Below are positions 8,481 through 16,504 of a stretch of DNA of 64,000 bases, piece by piece. A model generated the notes under the pieces. That model was not told where the DNA came from. It worked only from the letters and a program-made list of their open reading frames with translations, and did not search any database. The position numbers and the translations under genes were made by a program. Within the stretch, counting starts at the first letter, position 1; each line of letters starts with the position of its first letter. The stretch comes from G963556115 sp963667375 (GTDB lineage Bacteria > Planctomycetota > SZUA-567), in NCBI GenBank assembly GCA_963667375.1, contig OY763323.1, forward strand, positions 3,534,001-3,598,000, given 5' to 3'.

Positions 8481-10364
8481 CTAATACTCTATTTCAAAGA
8501 CCCTCTGAATGTTCAGCAAACCCTGCTCTACCAGCTCCGGCAAAAATCCGGGGATATATCCATTATGCACCAGATGATGAGTACCACTCACCGGATCATA
8601 CTCGTTCTTCATTATGATACGGGTCGTAATCTGCCCGGTAACCGGATTGATCCCCTTAACCTCGGCAATCGCCGAGACAACACGCTGATGATTCGGCAGC
8701 CTTTCCAGCTGCACGACCACATCCAGCGCCTGCGAAATCTGCTGTCTTACCGCCTGCAGCGGTATATCAACAGCCATAAGCATCATAGACTCAAGTCTGG
8801 TCATGGCATCCTGAGGATTATTGGCATGTATTGTAGTCATCGAACCATTATGACCGGTATTCATCGCCTGAAGCATATCAAATACCTCCGGTCCGCGACA
8901 TTCTCCGACAATAATCCGGTCCGGACGCATACGCAAAGAATTTATAATCAGATCGCGGATAGTAACCTGCCCTTTGCCTTCCACATTCGCCGCCCGTGAT
9001 TCGAGGGTCACCAGATGCTTCTGCTGCAGCTGCAGTTCCGCAGAATCCTCAATTGTAATCAGACGCTCATCTTCACCGATAAATCCGGATAGCACGTTGA
9101 GCATTGTAGTCTTTCCAGTTCCGGTTCCACCGGATATGACGACATTCTTCTTCCCGCTGATAACACCTTTGAGCAGCTCAAGTGCACTTTCATTGAGAGA
9201 TCCCCACTCCACAAGATCCTTGAAGGAGATACGCTCCTTAGGAAATCTTCTAATCGTCATACATGCGCCTTTAAGCGCAAGCGGCGGGATAATCGCATTT
9301 ATTCTGGAGCCGTCGGCGAGTCTGGCATCAACAATCGGACTTGAACGATCAATGCGCCTTCCCAAAGGTGCGACTATTCTCTCGAGCACTGACATCAGTG
9401 AATCATCGTCAAGGAATGTATGACAGGTCTTGGTTATAATTCCATTCTGCTCGACATAAATCTGAGTCGGAGAGACAACCATAATCTCGGTGACTCCCGG
9501 CATCTCCAGAAGATCCTGCAGCGGTCCGAGACCGAAGATCATATCGCAGACGACCTTCTTTATATGCCTGGTTATAATATAATACTGCACATTATCCGGC
9601 ATATATCCGACCAGCTTACTTACAGCCTCGGTAAACGCACCTTCAAAAGGATCGGCCAGATCATTGATCACCCAGGAATTCACATTGAGACCGAGTTTCT
9701 CAGCAATATCAGCATCATAATCCTCGGCCAGCGCTTCAACCTTTTTATTAAATCCTGGAATACTGTAGCTGCGTCCGCTAGAAATATTTCCGGCGCTGAT
9801 AAATCTCAGAACCCGCCACTGCAAAGCCAGAATAAGCAGCGGCAGACGATATTTGCCTTTTACCGAAAGTGTATCGGCAAGCTCCTGCTTGACAATCGCA
9901 TCAATTTTCAGACCGATAGCCAAGAGCCTCTCCCTGCTCGCCTCGGTAGCATTATCCTGACGCTGGCGCAAATCCACACTCTCCACCACCAGCCCATGCA
10001 CCTTGCGTAACAGCAGGGCAAGCTCTTCAAGTGTAACCCCTGCCTCACGGGCTACAGGATCTGCTGAACTCTGGCGTAAAGTGATAAAATATCCGGGTAA
10101 TGACACCTCGGAAATAGGCTTTAATTCGGTATTCATACCCGGGGCAATATCTGCCCCATCGACTCTGATAGGTATAGCATCGGAATTGACAGTTATCCAC
10201 CAGCCTCCGGAAGCCCGGTCAACAGCAAATACCTGTGACGGAATAAAACGGGATTTACTCAGGACAATATCATTATCAACCGACCTTCCAACCGTAAAAC
10301 CGGAAGACTTATCATAGGCCACCCACTGCCTGTTGCGAAGAATATCATTAACAATTACCTGCAT
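8481..10364 (-). CDS. tadA: FHA-TadA fusion ATPase of the Tad pilus
   Basis: 627 residues. Residues about 20-97 look like a forkhead-associated domain (FTVGRSVDNDIVL, a central SQVF, then a Gly-Met turn and closing strands). A linker follows, then a full CpaF/TadA ATPase: N-terminal helical region with YYIITRHIKKVVCDMIFGLG, PLQDLL, Walker A GGTGTGKT at 412-419, an Asp box near LITIEDSAELQL, RMRPDRIIVGECRG and TGHNGSMTTIHANNP. Known CpaF proteins drive pilus assembly at the inner membrane; an attached FHA domain would allow phosphorylation-dependent contacts, although the phosphothreonine-binding residues are not all conserved. It sits 13 bp after cpaB and 14 bp before tadB. I take this as the main motor. 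Confidence 0.87.
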   Translation of the reverse strand: MQVIVNDILRNRQWVAYDKSSGFTVGRSVDNDIVLSKSRFIPSQVFAVDRASGGWWITVNSDAIPIRVDGADIAPGMNTELKPISEVSLPGYFITLRQSSADPVAREAGVTLEELALLLRKVHGLVVESVDLRQRQDNATEASRERLLAIGLKIDAIVKQELADTLSVKGKYRLPLLILALQWRVLRFISAGNISSGRSYSIPGFNKKVEALAEDYDADIAEKLGLNVNSWVINDLADPFEGAFTEAVSKLVGYMPDNVQYYIITRHIKKVVCDMIFGLGPLQDLLEMPGVTEIMVVSPTQIYVEQNGIITKTCHTFLDDDSLMSVLERIVAPLGRRIDRSSPIVDARLADGSRINAIIPPLALKGACMTIRRFPKERISFKDLVEWGSLNESALELLKGVISGKKNVVISGGTGTGKTTMLNVLSGFIGEDERLITIEDSAELQLQQKHLVTLESRAANVEGKGQVTIRDLIINSLRMRPDRIIVGECRGPEVFDMLQAMNTGHNGSMTTIHANNPQDAMTRLESMMLMAVDIPLQAVRQQISQALDVVVQLERLPNHQRVVSAIAEVKGINPVTGQITTRIIMKNEYDPVSGTHHLVHNGYIPGFLPELVEQGLLNIQRVFEIEY

Positions 10365-10377
10365 TTACCTACCCTGC

Positions 10378-11205
10378 TTATTGTCTGGGCCGCAATAACA
10401 GCGAAATAGTACTATTGCGTGAATTATAATACTGTGTAAGAGTAACCGCATCCGACTTATCAAGTCTGAATGTAATCTCATCACCATCCTCTACTTCCGA
10501 TTGCGTATTATACCCCAGCTGTATCCGGTCCATGGATATCAGCGATCCCACCATAAAGACCTCTACATCTTCGAGAATAGTTATTGTCTGCATTTCACCG
10601 CCGCTGCCCTGCGCCAGCGAGCCCAAAGGAGCGAGAAGCTTGGAGACCAGCGCATTGGGATTTGAAGTGAGATCTGAAATCGTAGTAGTGTTGTCGATGG
10701 CCTTTTCCGTATCCTGTGGTTTGGGCATGGTTACCAGTATATCGACATGATCACCCGGTACCAGTCGAGAACCGAAAAGATTCTCTTTTGACAGAATAAC
10801 CGTTTTCAAAAAGCCACTTTTGAACTTTTCATCAAAATTGAATGATTCCGCCATATAACTATAGAGCAGCGGATTATCAGCGGCAACCGCATTTGCCAGC
10901 ACCCTTCCTTCAAAGAGCTGAACATCAGCTGCAGGCACACAGCGGTCAATAAAACTTCTTACCGAAGGAACTACCGGAATATCTATCGGCTTAAGGTCGG
11001 AATTGACATCCATAACATGCCCGACCGGAAGATCCTTGGTTGCAACCAGAATTTTTTTAGTCGGCAGATTGCTGACAATATTTCTTTTAGATTCCGAATT
11101 TTTAATACCCTTCAGGAAAACAAACATCATCCCGAGCGCCAGAAGTCCGGCAATTATCGCGATAATAATACCGACCTTTTTTTTATCTCCGTTTTCTTCC
11201 GCCAT
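10378..11205 (-). CDS. cpaB: Flp pilus assembly protein CpaB/RcpC
   Basis: 275 residues: charged N-terminus, one membrane helix (IIIAIIAGLLALGMMFVFL), then a SAF domain (KKILVATKDLPVGHVMD) with the LLYSYMAE and LVPGDHVDILVTM segments typical of CpaB/RcpC. The family is periplasmic, anchored in the inner membrane and thought to link the secretin to the rest of the machine. It is the first gene after a 232-bp gap that holds a good promoter (11283-11311), so the lower Tad operon may have its own transcription start here. An 8-bp hairpin (ATTTCTGC / GCAGAAAT, 11249-11271) lies in the leader. Confidence 0.87.
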   Translation of the reverse strand: MAEENGDKKKVGIIIAIIAGLLALGMMFVFLKGIKNSESKRNIVSNLPTKKILVATKDLPVGHVMDVNSDLKPIDIPVVPSVRSFIDRCVPAADVQLFEGRVLANAVAADNPLLYSYMAESFNFDEKFKSGFLKTVILSKENLFGSRLVPGDHVDILVTMPKPQDTEKAIDNTTTISDLTSNPNALVSKLLAPLGSLAQGSGGEMQTITILEDVEVFMVGSLISMDRIQLGYNTQSEVEDGDEITFRLDKSDAVTLTQYYNSRNSTISLLLRPRQ

Positions 11206-11282
11206 AAAACACCCCTGTAGTCATATATACCAATGCTATAAACCGGTCATTTCTGCCCTCAAAGCAGAAATCAGCTATTTTT

Positions 11283-11311
11283 ATAATACATATTAACTAC
11301 ACGCGTTACAA
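11283..11311 (-). promoter_or_regulatory. Sigma-70-type promoter ahead of cpaB
   Basis: On the minus strand TTGTAA (11311-11306), a 17-base spacer and TATTAT (11288-11283) give a near-consensus promoter about 80 bp before the cpaB start. A start site near 11276 would give a leader containing the 11249-11271 hairpin. It could separate cpaB-tadABC and the downstream genes from the secretin-TPR pair, or boost them. Confidence 0.5.
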
Positions 11312-11437
11312 TATTAAACTGCCCTAATTTACAGATAATACGCCACATATTCACCGCAGAATACCACTAAGCCGCCATGCGTAATACCATATTTTACAAC
11401 CGTCAGCCACAGTATTACAATATAAGCTCAGAAGGCA

Positions 11438-12562
11438 CTACTGCCTGATCATGCTGTTTTCATAACGTTTGAAAAGAGCGGATTTTTCCCCTTTATATCC
11501 CTGCAGAATAGCTTTAACCGCTGGGATATTACCCTTTTTATGCTCTACCACAGCTCCTGCAAGTACAGCAGTCTCACTCCCTGCCGCTATCCGCTGCAAT
11601 TGCCCTGCCGCCTCTTCACCCAGCAGCATATCATCCAGCATAAGAGCCACGTTCAGCATCTCTTTCCAGGCTATTAACCGGTCGCAATCAGGATCTTCCA
11701 GCATTGAACTCAGTATCTCTTTAGCTTCAACCGGTTTATGACTGCGCAAACAGGTTCGTACCGCCATAATCTTCAAATCGTTACGCTCCTGATAATTTTT
11801 CTGTTCCAGAAGTTTTTCAAAGAGCGGTAAAGCTTCTTCATAATCGGCCAGATTATAATACACTGTTGCCAGGTTCTCCTGTAGCGCACTCTCCTCCGGA
11901 GCCAGCGAAAATGCTTCTAGAAAATATTTTTTCGCCTGCTTATTATCACCTTCAATCTGAGCGATATACCCCAGATTCTGGAGCAGTCCCGGCGCATTCG
12001 GATGTCTTTGCACTGCATCAGCCAGGAAAGTCTTCGCCTGAGCAATATTTGATGCTTCAATATACATCTCCGCCGCTGCCATCTCATACTGCACATTATT
12101 GGTATCGATTGCAGACGCTTTCAGATAGCAGTCAAGCGCCTTATCAATATTGCCCTGCCGCTCATTATAAACCCCCAGATAATAGACAAACCGCGCTTCC
12201 TCCGGCCACTGTTGTAACCCGTTCTCCGCCACAGACTTAATCTCATCCTGACCCCGATCCAATTCTATAAGGATCTGCAGCCGCAGCAGATGCGCATCCA
12301 TCACATTATTTTTCATTGCCAGCGACGCATCTATCTGTTCCAGAGCTTCACTGAGATTACCCATTGTAAATAACTGAGTGGCTTTTTCATAGGCAGATGC
12401 CGCATCCATTCGGTCCTTATTCTCATTTAGTTTTTTGGCAGCTTCAGCGGTATATTTTCCATGACGTTCACCGCCTGACATACAGCCACCGGTCCCGAGT
12501 GACAGCAGTATCAATACAGCTCCGGATACTCCGAGAACACCTCTTCTCATAATTTCATTCAT
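11438..12562 (-). CDS. tadD: TPR-repeat lipoprotein, TadD-like
   Basis: 374 residues from ATG 12562, which has GGGGAT upstream; a longer in-frame extension lacks a start signal and would hide the signal peptide. The N-terminus is a lipoprotein signal (VLGVSGAVLILLSLGTGGC, lipidated Cys at about residue 27). The rest is a run of tetratricopeptide repeats (for example AFSLAPEESALQENLATVYY, and pairs with LG-IAQIEGDNKQAKKYF). TadD and PilF-type TPR lipoproteins help insert and localise the secretin at the outer membrane, which fits its place 16 bp after the secretin gene. Confidence 0.78.
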   Translation of the reverse strand: MNEIMRRGVLGVSGAVLILLSLGTGGCMSGGERHGKYTAEAAKKLNENKDRMDAASAYEKATQLFTMGNLSEALEQIDASLAMKNNVMDAHLLRLQILIELDRGQDEIKSVAENGLQQWPEEARFVYYLGVYNERQGNIDKALDCYLKASAIDTNNVQYEMAAAEMYIEASNIAQAKTFLADAVQRHPNAPGLLQNLGYIAQIEGDNKQAKKYFLEAFSLAPEESALQENLATVYYNLADYEEALPLFEKLLEQKNYQERNDLKIMAVRTCLRSHKPVEAKEILSSMLEDPDCDRLIAWKEMLNVALMLDDMLLGEEAAGQLQRIAAGSETAVLAGAVVEHKKGNIPAVKAILQGYKGEKSALFKRYENSMIRQ

Positions 12563-12578
12563 TTTTATCCCCATCTGC

Positions 12579-14939
12579 CTATACCCCTGCACAAACATCA
12601 TTGTAATCCGCGTACATATCCTCTTCCAGCAGCTTATTATCCTGCTGCATATATGCTGGGCGCTGTTCTGCCGGGAGCTCCGGTTTAGTCGCAGCAGCGG
12701 TTTTTTCCGGTTGCTTACCATTTATATGGTTTCTGATTCTCTCGGATTCCTTGAGTCCCTGCCCCAACAGCTCATTCTCAATGCCTTCGGGTACAGTATA
12801 CTCCTCATCTGCCACCGCCGCCTTTTTATCAGCTGTTTGACAGGAATTTTCCATTTCAGACGCGGTTCCTCTATCACTATCAACCGCAATCAGCTTATTT
12901 ATACTCCTATACAGCTGGTCATCCGCAGTAGAACAATATTCCTTCTCGGCAATATCACTCAACTCCTTGCAAACCTCACACTGATCACCACGAAGCTGCA
13001 GCGAGCGCCGGTAAAGCCAGAATCCGATATCTCTGCCATTAGTAACCAGACTTCTGTATGCTCTGAGATTCAACTGCCGGCACTGGCGCAGCTTACTCCA
13101 TGGCAGCAGACCGTTACGCATACCCGCCAGCATCTCTTTCGAGTCACATATGGCAGTATTACCGATACTCTCCATCTCATCATCACTCAAAACAATCGGC
13201 TTGATCAGAAATATAAGTTCCCGGCGGTTTACTTCATCGGTCTGTGACCGCCCTATTGCCCCGAGAACCGGGATATTACCATACCCCGGAATCTGTGTCC
13301 GGTTCACGGTAGTCGCTTCTACAAATAAACCGCCAATAACAGCAGTTGATCCCGCCGGCACCACAATATCTGCCGCCACTGTCTGCACACTCTCTTGCGG
13401 CACCTGCTGTTGCCGGTTATTGGCATCAGTAATCGTGTTAAAAGTAACATCCGATATTCGCGGTGCCAGTACCAGACGCACCTTGCCGTCTTCGACAATA
13501 TATGGACGCACATCGAGTGAGATACCAGATTCGATAAACTTTACCGACTGCACTATCTGATCCTGAGAGTAGCTGGTCTCCAGATAACCGACATTTTTTC
13601 CAACCATTACCCGGGCACGCTGCCGATCCAGCGACAATACCTTAGGTCTAGAAAGTACTGACACATCGGTTATCTTATCTAAAGCGGTTATAAGTAGAGC
13701 AGCATCACCCACTGCGATGCCGCCTGTAAATGAATTTTTTGCCACCATACCACCGGCAACATTACTGCCACCGAAGTTCTCCACCCCGCCGTTATTAAAA
13801 CCAAAATAATTATTCAGATTAATACCGCTGAGCATGGCGAAATCAATTCCGAACTGATTGTTATCGGTCAGAGTGACTTCAAGAACCGTCGCCTCCAGCA
13901 AAACCTGCTTCGGACGCCTATCCAGTTTGACAATCAGATCCGAAATCTTACTGATATTTTCCTTATAATCATAAACCACCAGAGCGCTGTTGAGAGCAAA
14001 ACGCTGTTTATTCGGTTTATATACCGGATCCTTGTTTATACGGTCATTCTCATCATTATTTTTATCATCATCATCACCAATATCTTTATCATCATCAATC
14101 ACCTGAGCCTTGCCATCAGCTGAGAGCAGCTCCTGCGCAGCGATCAGAGCATCCTTGGGACGTAGATAATTCAACCTGAATATTTTGGTTTCCATCCCGT
14201 TTTTACCCTGGATGCGCTTACTCATCTTCTCCTTGGTAAAGACCTCAATAAAACTGTTATTCTCGACATACGACAATCCGTTCACATCCAGCATTGTCCG
14301 CAGTGCCTTATAAAACGGCACAGTATAAAAGGTCATGGATACAACACGGTCAGAACCGGCCGCAAGAATAATATTCTTACGCGATTTCACCGATAATTCC
14401 TGAAGAATGGTTGAAATTTTAACATTCTGGGCATGAACACTCACAGTATTATAATTACTGACACTTACCTGGCAGATACGCGGTCCATCGACAAGTGTGG
14501 TACTATCCATAGCCGTCTGTGACTGTTTTTCCTCTCCACTTGTCAACTTTTGAAGCGCAGCGGTTATCGGTTTATTCTGGTCCTTATCCGACTCCTCAGC
14601 AGGAGACTTTGCCGCCACCAGAATCTTTTCCAGCAGCTCCAGCCGTTCACTTACTGTCTTAAGATTTTCTTTGGCAAGACTCTCACTCTGAATAATATCA
14701 GACTCAGCCGCCATTGCCGGCACGACTCCACCTGCCAATACGCCAAGAATCAGAAATAATCTCACTATACCGGATCCCAGCATAGGTAATATACTACTGA
14801 AAAAATCGTTAATCATTATCATACCCAAACCCTTGCTAAACTTTATGCCCAAACACATTGCAAAGAACACTTGGTCTTTTATCGGAAAATGCCCGGGATT
14901 TACTGAGTTTTTCTGTTTTCTTTCCGGTGACAGTTGCAT
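12579..14939 (-). CDS. Outer-membrane secretin of the Tad system
   Basis: 786 residues. A signal-like segment (IVRLFLILGVLAGGVVPAMA) lies at about 58-77, so the true start may be ATG 14822 or 14816 rather than the first ATG 14939. Residues about 165-240 form an STN/N0-like domain (NIILAAGSDRVVSMTF), followed by an N1 segment, a very acidic insert (about 276-300, runs of Asp and Asn), and the secretin domain (VLLEATVLEVTLTDNNQFGI to NRRELIFLIKPIVL, about 345-600) with VPAGSTAVIGGLF and PVLGAIG. A C-terminal extension of about 180 residues, rich in charged residues and containing a CEVC pair, is unlike ordinary RcpA/CpaC. It forms the pore through which the pilus leaves. First gene of the minus-strand Tad operon. 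Confidence 0.85.
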   Translation of the reverse strand: MQLSPERKQKNSVNPGHFPIKDQVFFAMCLGIKFSKGLGMIMINDFFSSILPMLGSGIVRLFLILGVLAGGVVPAMAAESDIIQSESLAKENLKTVSERLELLEKILVAAKSPAEESDKDQNKPITAALQKLTSGEEKQSQTAMDSTTLVDGPRICQVSVSNYNTVSVHAQNVKISTILQELSVKSRKNIILAAGSDRVVSMTFYTVPFYKALRTMLDVNGLSYVENNSFIEVFTKEKMSKRIQGKNGMETKIFRLNYLRPKDALIAAQELLSADGKAQVIDDDKDIGDDDDKNNDENDRINKDPVYKPNKQRFALNSALVVYDYKENISKISDLIVKLDRRPKQVLLEATVLEVTLTDNNQFGIDFAMLSGINLNNYFGFNNGGVENFGGSNVAGGMVAKNSFTGGIAVGDAALLITALDKITDVSVLSRPKVLSLDRQRARVMVGKNVGYLETSYSQDQIVQSVKFIESGISLDVRPYIVEDGKVRLVLAPRISDVTFNTITDANNRQQQVPQESVQTVAADIVVPAGSTAVIGGLFVEATTVNRTQIPGYGNIPVLGAIGRSQTDEVNRRELIFLIKPIVLSDDEMESIGNTAICDSKEMLAGMRNGLLPWSKLRQCRQLNLRAYRSLVTNGRDIGFWLYRRSLQLRGDQCEVCKELSDIAEKEYCSTADDQLYRSINKLIAVDSDRGTASEMENSCQTADKKAAVADEEYTVPEGIENELLGQGLKESERIRNHINGKQPEKTAAATKPELPAEQRPAYMQQDNKLLEEDMYADYNDVCAGV

Positions 14940-15171
14940 AAAACATCTATCCCACTAACGAAAGTATTCCAATAAGCATGCATTAGTTATCCCTGCCTGA
15001 AGCGACTTATCTTTTATGGTTAGAATAAATATCAACATTCAAAGATTAAGCGACCGGCTGATATCTCACCTGATAGCACCGAGGTCACCAGCTACATATA
15101 TGAGTTCTTACCGTACCTCCAACAACTCTCGGCAATATAATAACGACTACAGTTTTAAGATGTTACAAGGC
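14940..15171. other. Intergenic region between rpsG terminator and secretin
   Basis: 232 bases separate the end of the ribosomal cluster from the Tad operon. The Tad promoter should be here, but I see only a weak candidate (TTGATA near 15036-15031 on the minus strand without a good -10). No RNA gene or reading frame stands out. Confidence 0.4.
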
Positions 15172-15205
15172 AAAAAAAAGGAGCTGTCCCCAAAGGAACA
15201 GCTCC
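15172..15205 (-). terminator. Intrinsic terminator after rpsG
   Basis: On the minus strand GGAGCTGTTCC, a TTTG loop and GGGACAGCTCC form a stem (one imperfect pair) at 15180-15205, followed directly by eight T (15179-15172). It lies 24 bp after the rpsG stop and closes the core cluster. Confidence 0.92.
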
Positions 15206-15229
15206 AAATCGTTTAAGTGTCTGGAACAT

Positions 15230-15706
15230 TTACCAGGCGAAGTGTGCAAATGCCTTGTTAGCTTCAGCCATACGGTGAGTATTCTCACGTGTAGTCATCG
15301 CGCCACCTTCCTTCTTGTATGCATCCATTATTTCATTTGCTACAAGAATCTTCATAGGCTTACCGCTCTTCTTACGTACAGAATCCAGGAACCATCTGAT
15401 AGCCAGTGACTGCTGTCTCTTTGGCTCAACCTTTACCGGTACCTGATAGTTAGCACCACCAACACGACGGCTTTTAACTTCAACCAGAGGTTTAATATTG
15501 TTGATAGCTGTCTTGAACACCTCAAGCGGTGTCTTATCGGTAATGCGCTTTTCAATCTCGGTCATTGCGCCATAAAAAATCTTTTCCGCCTTGGTCTTCT
15601 TGCCATCATACATCAGACAATTGATGAATTTACTGACAAGAACATCATTATAAACTGGGTCCTTTTTTACGCTTGGACCTGTAACTTCAGTATTCTTTAC
15701 TGCCAT
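15230..15706 (-). CDS. rpsG: 30S ribosomal protein S7
   Basis: 158 residues starting MAVKNTEVTGPSVKKDPVYN; the ATG at 15706 has AAAGGA 8 bases upstream, while the open frame further upstream is not expected to be used. Conserved S7 features: LVSKFINCLMYDGKKTKAEKIFY, KPLVEVKSRRVGGANYQVPV, RWFLDSVRKKSGK and the C-terminal RENTHRMAEANKAFAHF. S7 starts assembly of the 30S head and contacts mRNA at the exit side. It follows rpsL by 259 bp, more than usual, and ends at the terminator; fusA does not follow as it does in E. coli. Confidence 0.97.
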   Translation of the reverse strand: MAVKNTEVTGPSVKKDPVYNDVLVSKFINCLMYDGKKTKAEKIFYGAMTEIEKRITDKTPLEVFKTAINNIKPLVEVKSRRVGGANYQVPVKVEPKRQQSLAIRWFLDSVRKKSGKPMKILVANEIMDAYKKEGGAMTTRENTHRMAEANKAFAHFAW

Positions 15707-15965
15707 TTTAAAAATCCTTTGCTTTTCTTTCTCTGAGCAGACATCTTGTCTACCTAAGATACTCACGGACACTTGCGACCGCGCGCCTCAACCTGAGGAT
15801 GCAATCAAACCAAATTTACAGCTGTTATTCTTACAATCCGCGACAAAACTCTGTCCATCAACTTCACCGCGTAACCTGGCAACCCGGTTTTAATAAATCT
15901 GCACCAGTTCCAGAGTTCATGATTGCCGACAACTGAAATTTCTAATAATTGAAACAGCAGAACCG
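15707..15965. other. rpsL-rpsG spacer
   Basis: 259 bases with no supported gene. In many bacteria this gap is under 100 bp; here it could hold a leader or processing site for rpsG, but I see no strong hairpin or promoter. Confidence 0.35.
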
Positions 15966-16340
15966 CTATTTCTTTGGAGCTTTCGCACCATACTTACTAC
16001 GAGCCTGACGACGAGCGTCAACGCCAGAGCAGTCGTAAACACCACGAATCACGTGATAACGTACACCAGGAAGGTCACGTACACGACCGCCACGAACCAT
16101 AACAATTGAGTGTTCCTGAAGGTTGTGACCTTCACCACCAATATATACGGTTACTTCCTTACCATTGGTCAAACGAACACGGGCAACCTTACGAAGCGCA
16201 GAGTTAGGCTTCTTTGGAGTTGTAGTCTTAACCTGAAGACATACACCCTTACGCTGTGGGCAAGACTCAAGAACAGGCGCTTTAGACTTGCTTATAGCCT
16301 TCTTTCTTCCCTTGCGCACTAACTGATTAATAGTTGGCAT
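15966..16340 (-). CDS. rpsL: 30S ribosomal protein S12
   Basis: 124 residues, start MPTINQLVRKGRKK with GAAAGGA upstream. The invariant core KKPNSALRKVARVRLTNGKE, the VYIGGEGHNLQEHSIVMVRGGRV segment and the PGVRYHVIRG-YDCSGV end are all present. The Lys of PKKPNSALRK (K43 region), where streptomycin resistance arises, is wild type. S12 lies in the decoding centre. It is 164 bp downstream of rpoC on the same strand. Confidence 0.97.
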   Translation of the reverse strand: MPTINQLVRKGRKKAISKSKAPVLESCPQRKGVCLQVKTTTPKKPNSALRKVARVRLTNGKEVTVYIGGEGHNLQEHSIVMVRGGRVRDLPGVRYHVIRGVYDCSGVDARRQARSKYGAKAPKK

Positions 16341-16455
16341 TTCTTACAAATTCCTTTCAAATAAACGATTTACACTCCCCAGATGGGAGCTGACACTTTT
16401 TTTTCTTCTAACTCAAGAAGATATAATAATATAACGAAATTTTACAGGTAATCAA

Positions 16456-16486
16456 GTGGGTATTTGTTTTTTTTTCAAACACCCAC
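16456..16486 (-). other. Strong hairpin between rpoC and rpsL
   Basis: The plus strand reads GTGGGTATTTG, nine T, CAAACACCCAC; in the minus-strand RNA every position pairs (one G-U) with a loop of nine A. No U-run follows, so it is not a plain intrinsic terminator. It sits 19 bp upstream of the rpoC stop codon side, in the rpsL-rpoC gap on the rpoC 3' side, and could protect or process the transcript end. Confidence 0.55.
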
Positions 16487-16504
16487 CGGGATTCACCTTA
16501 ATTC

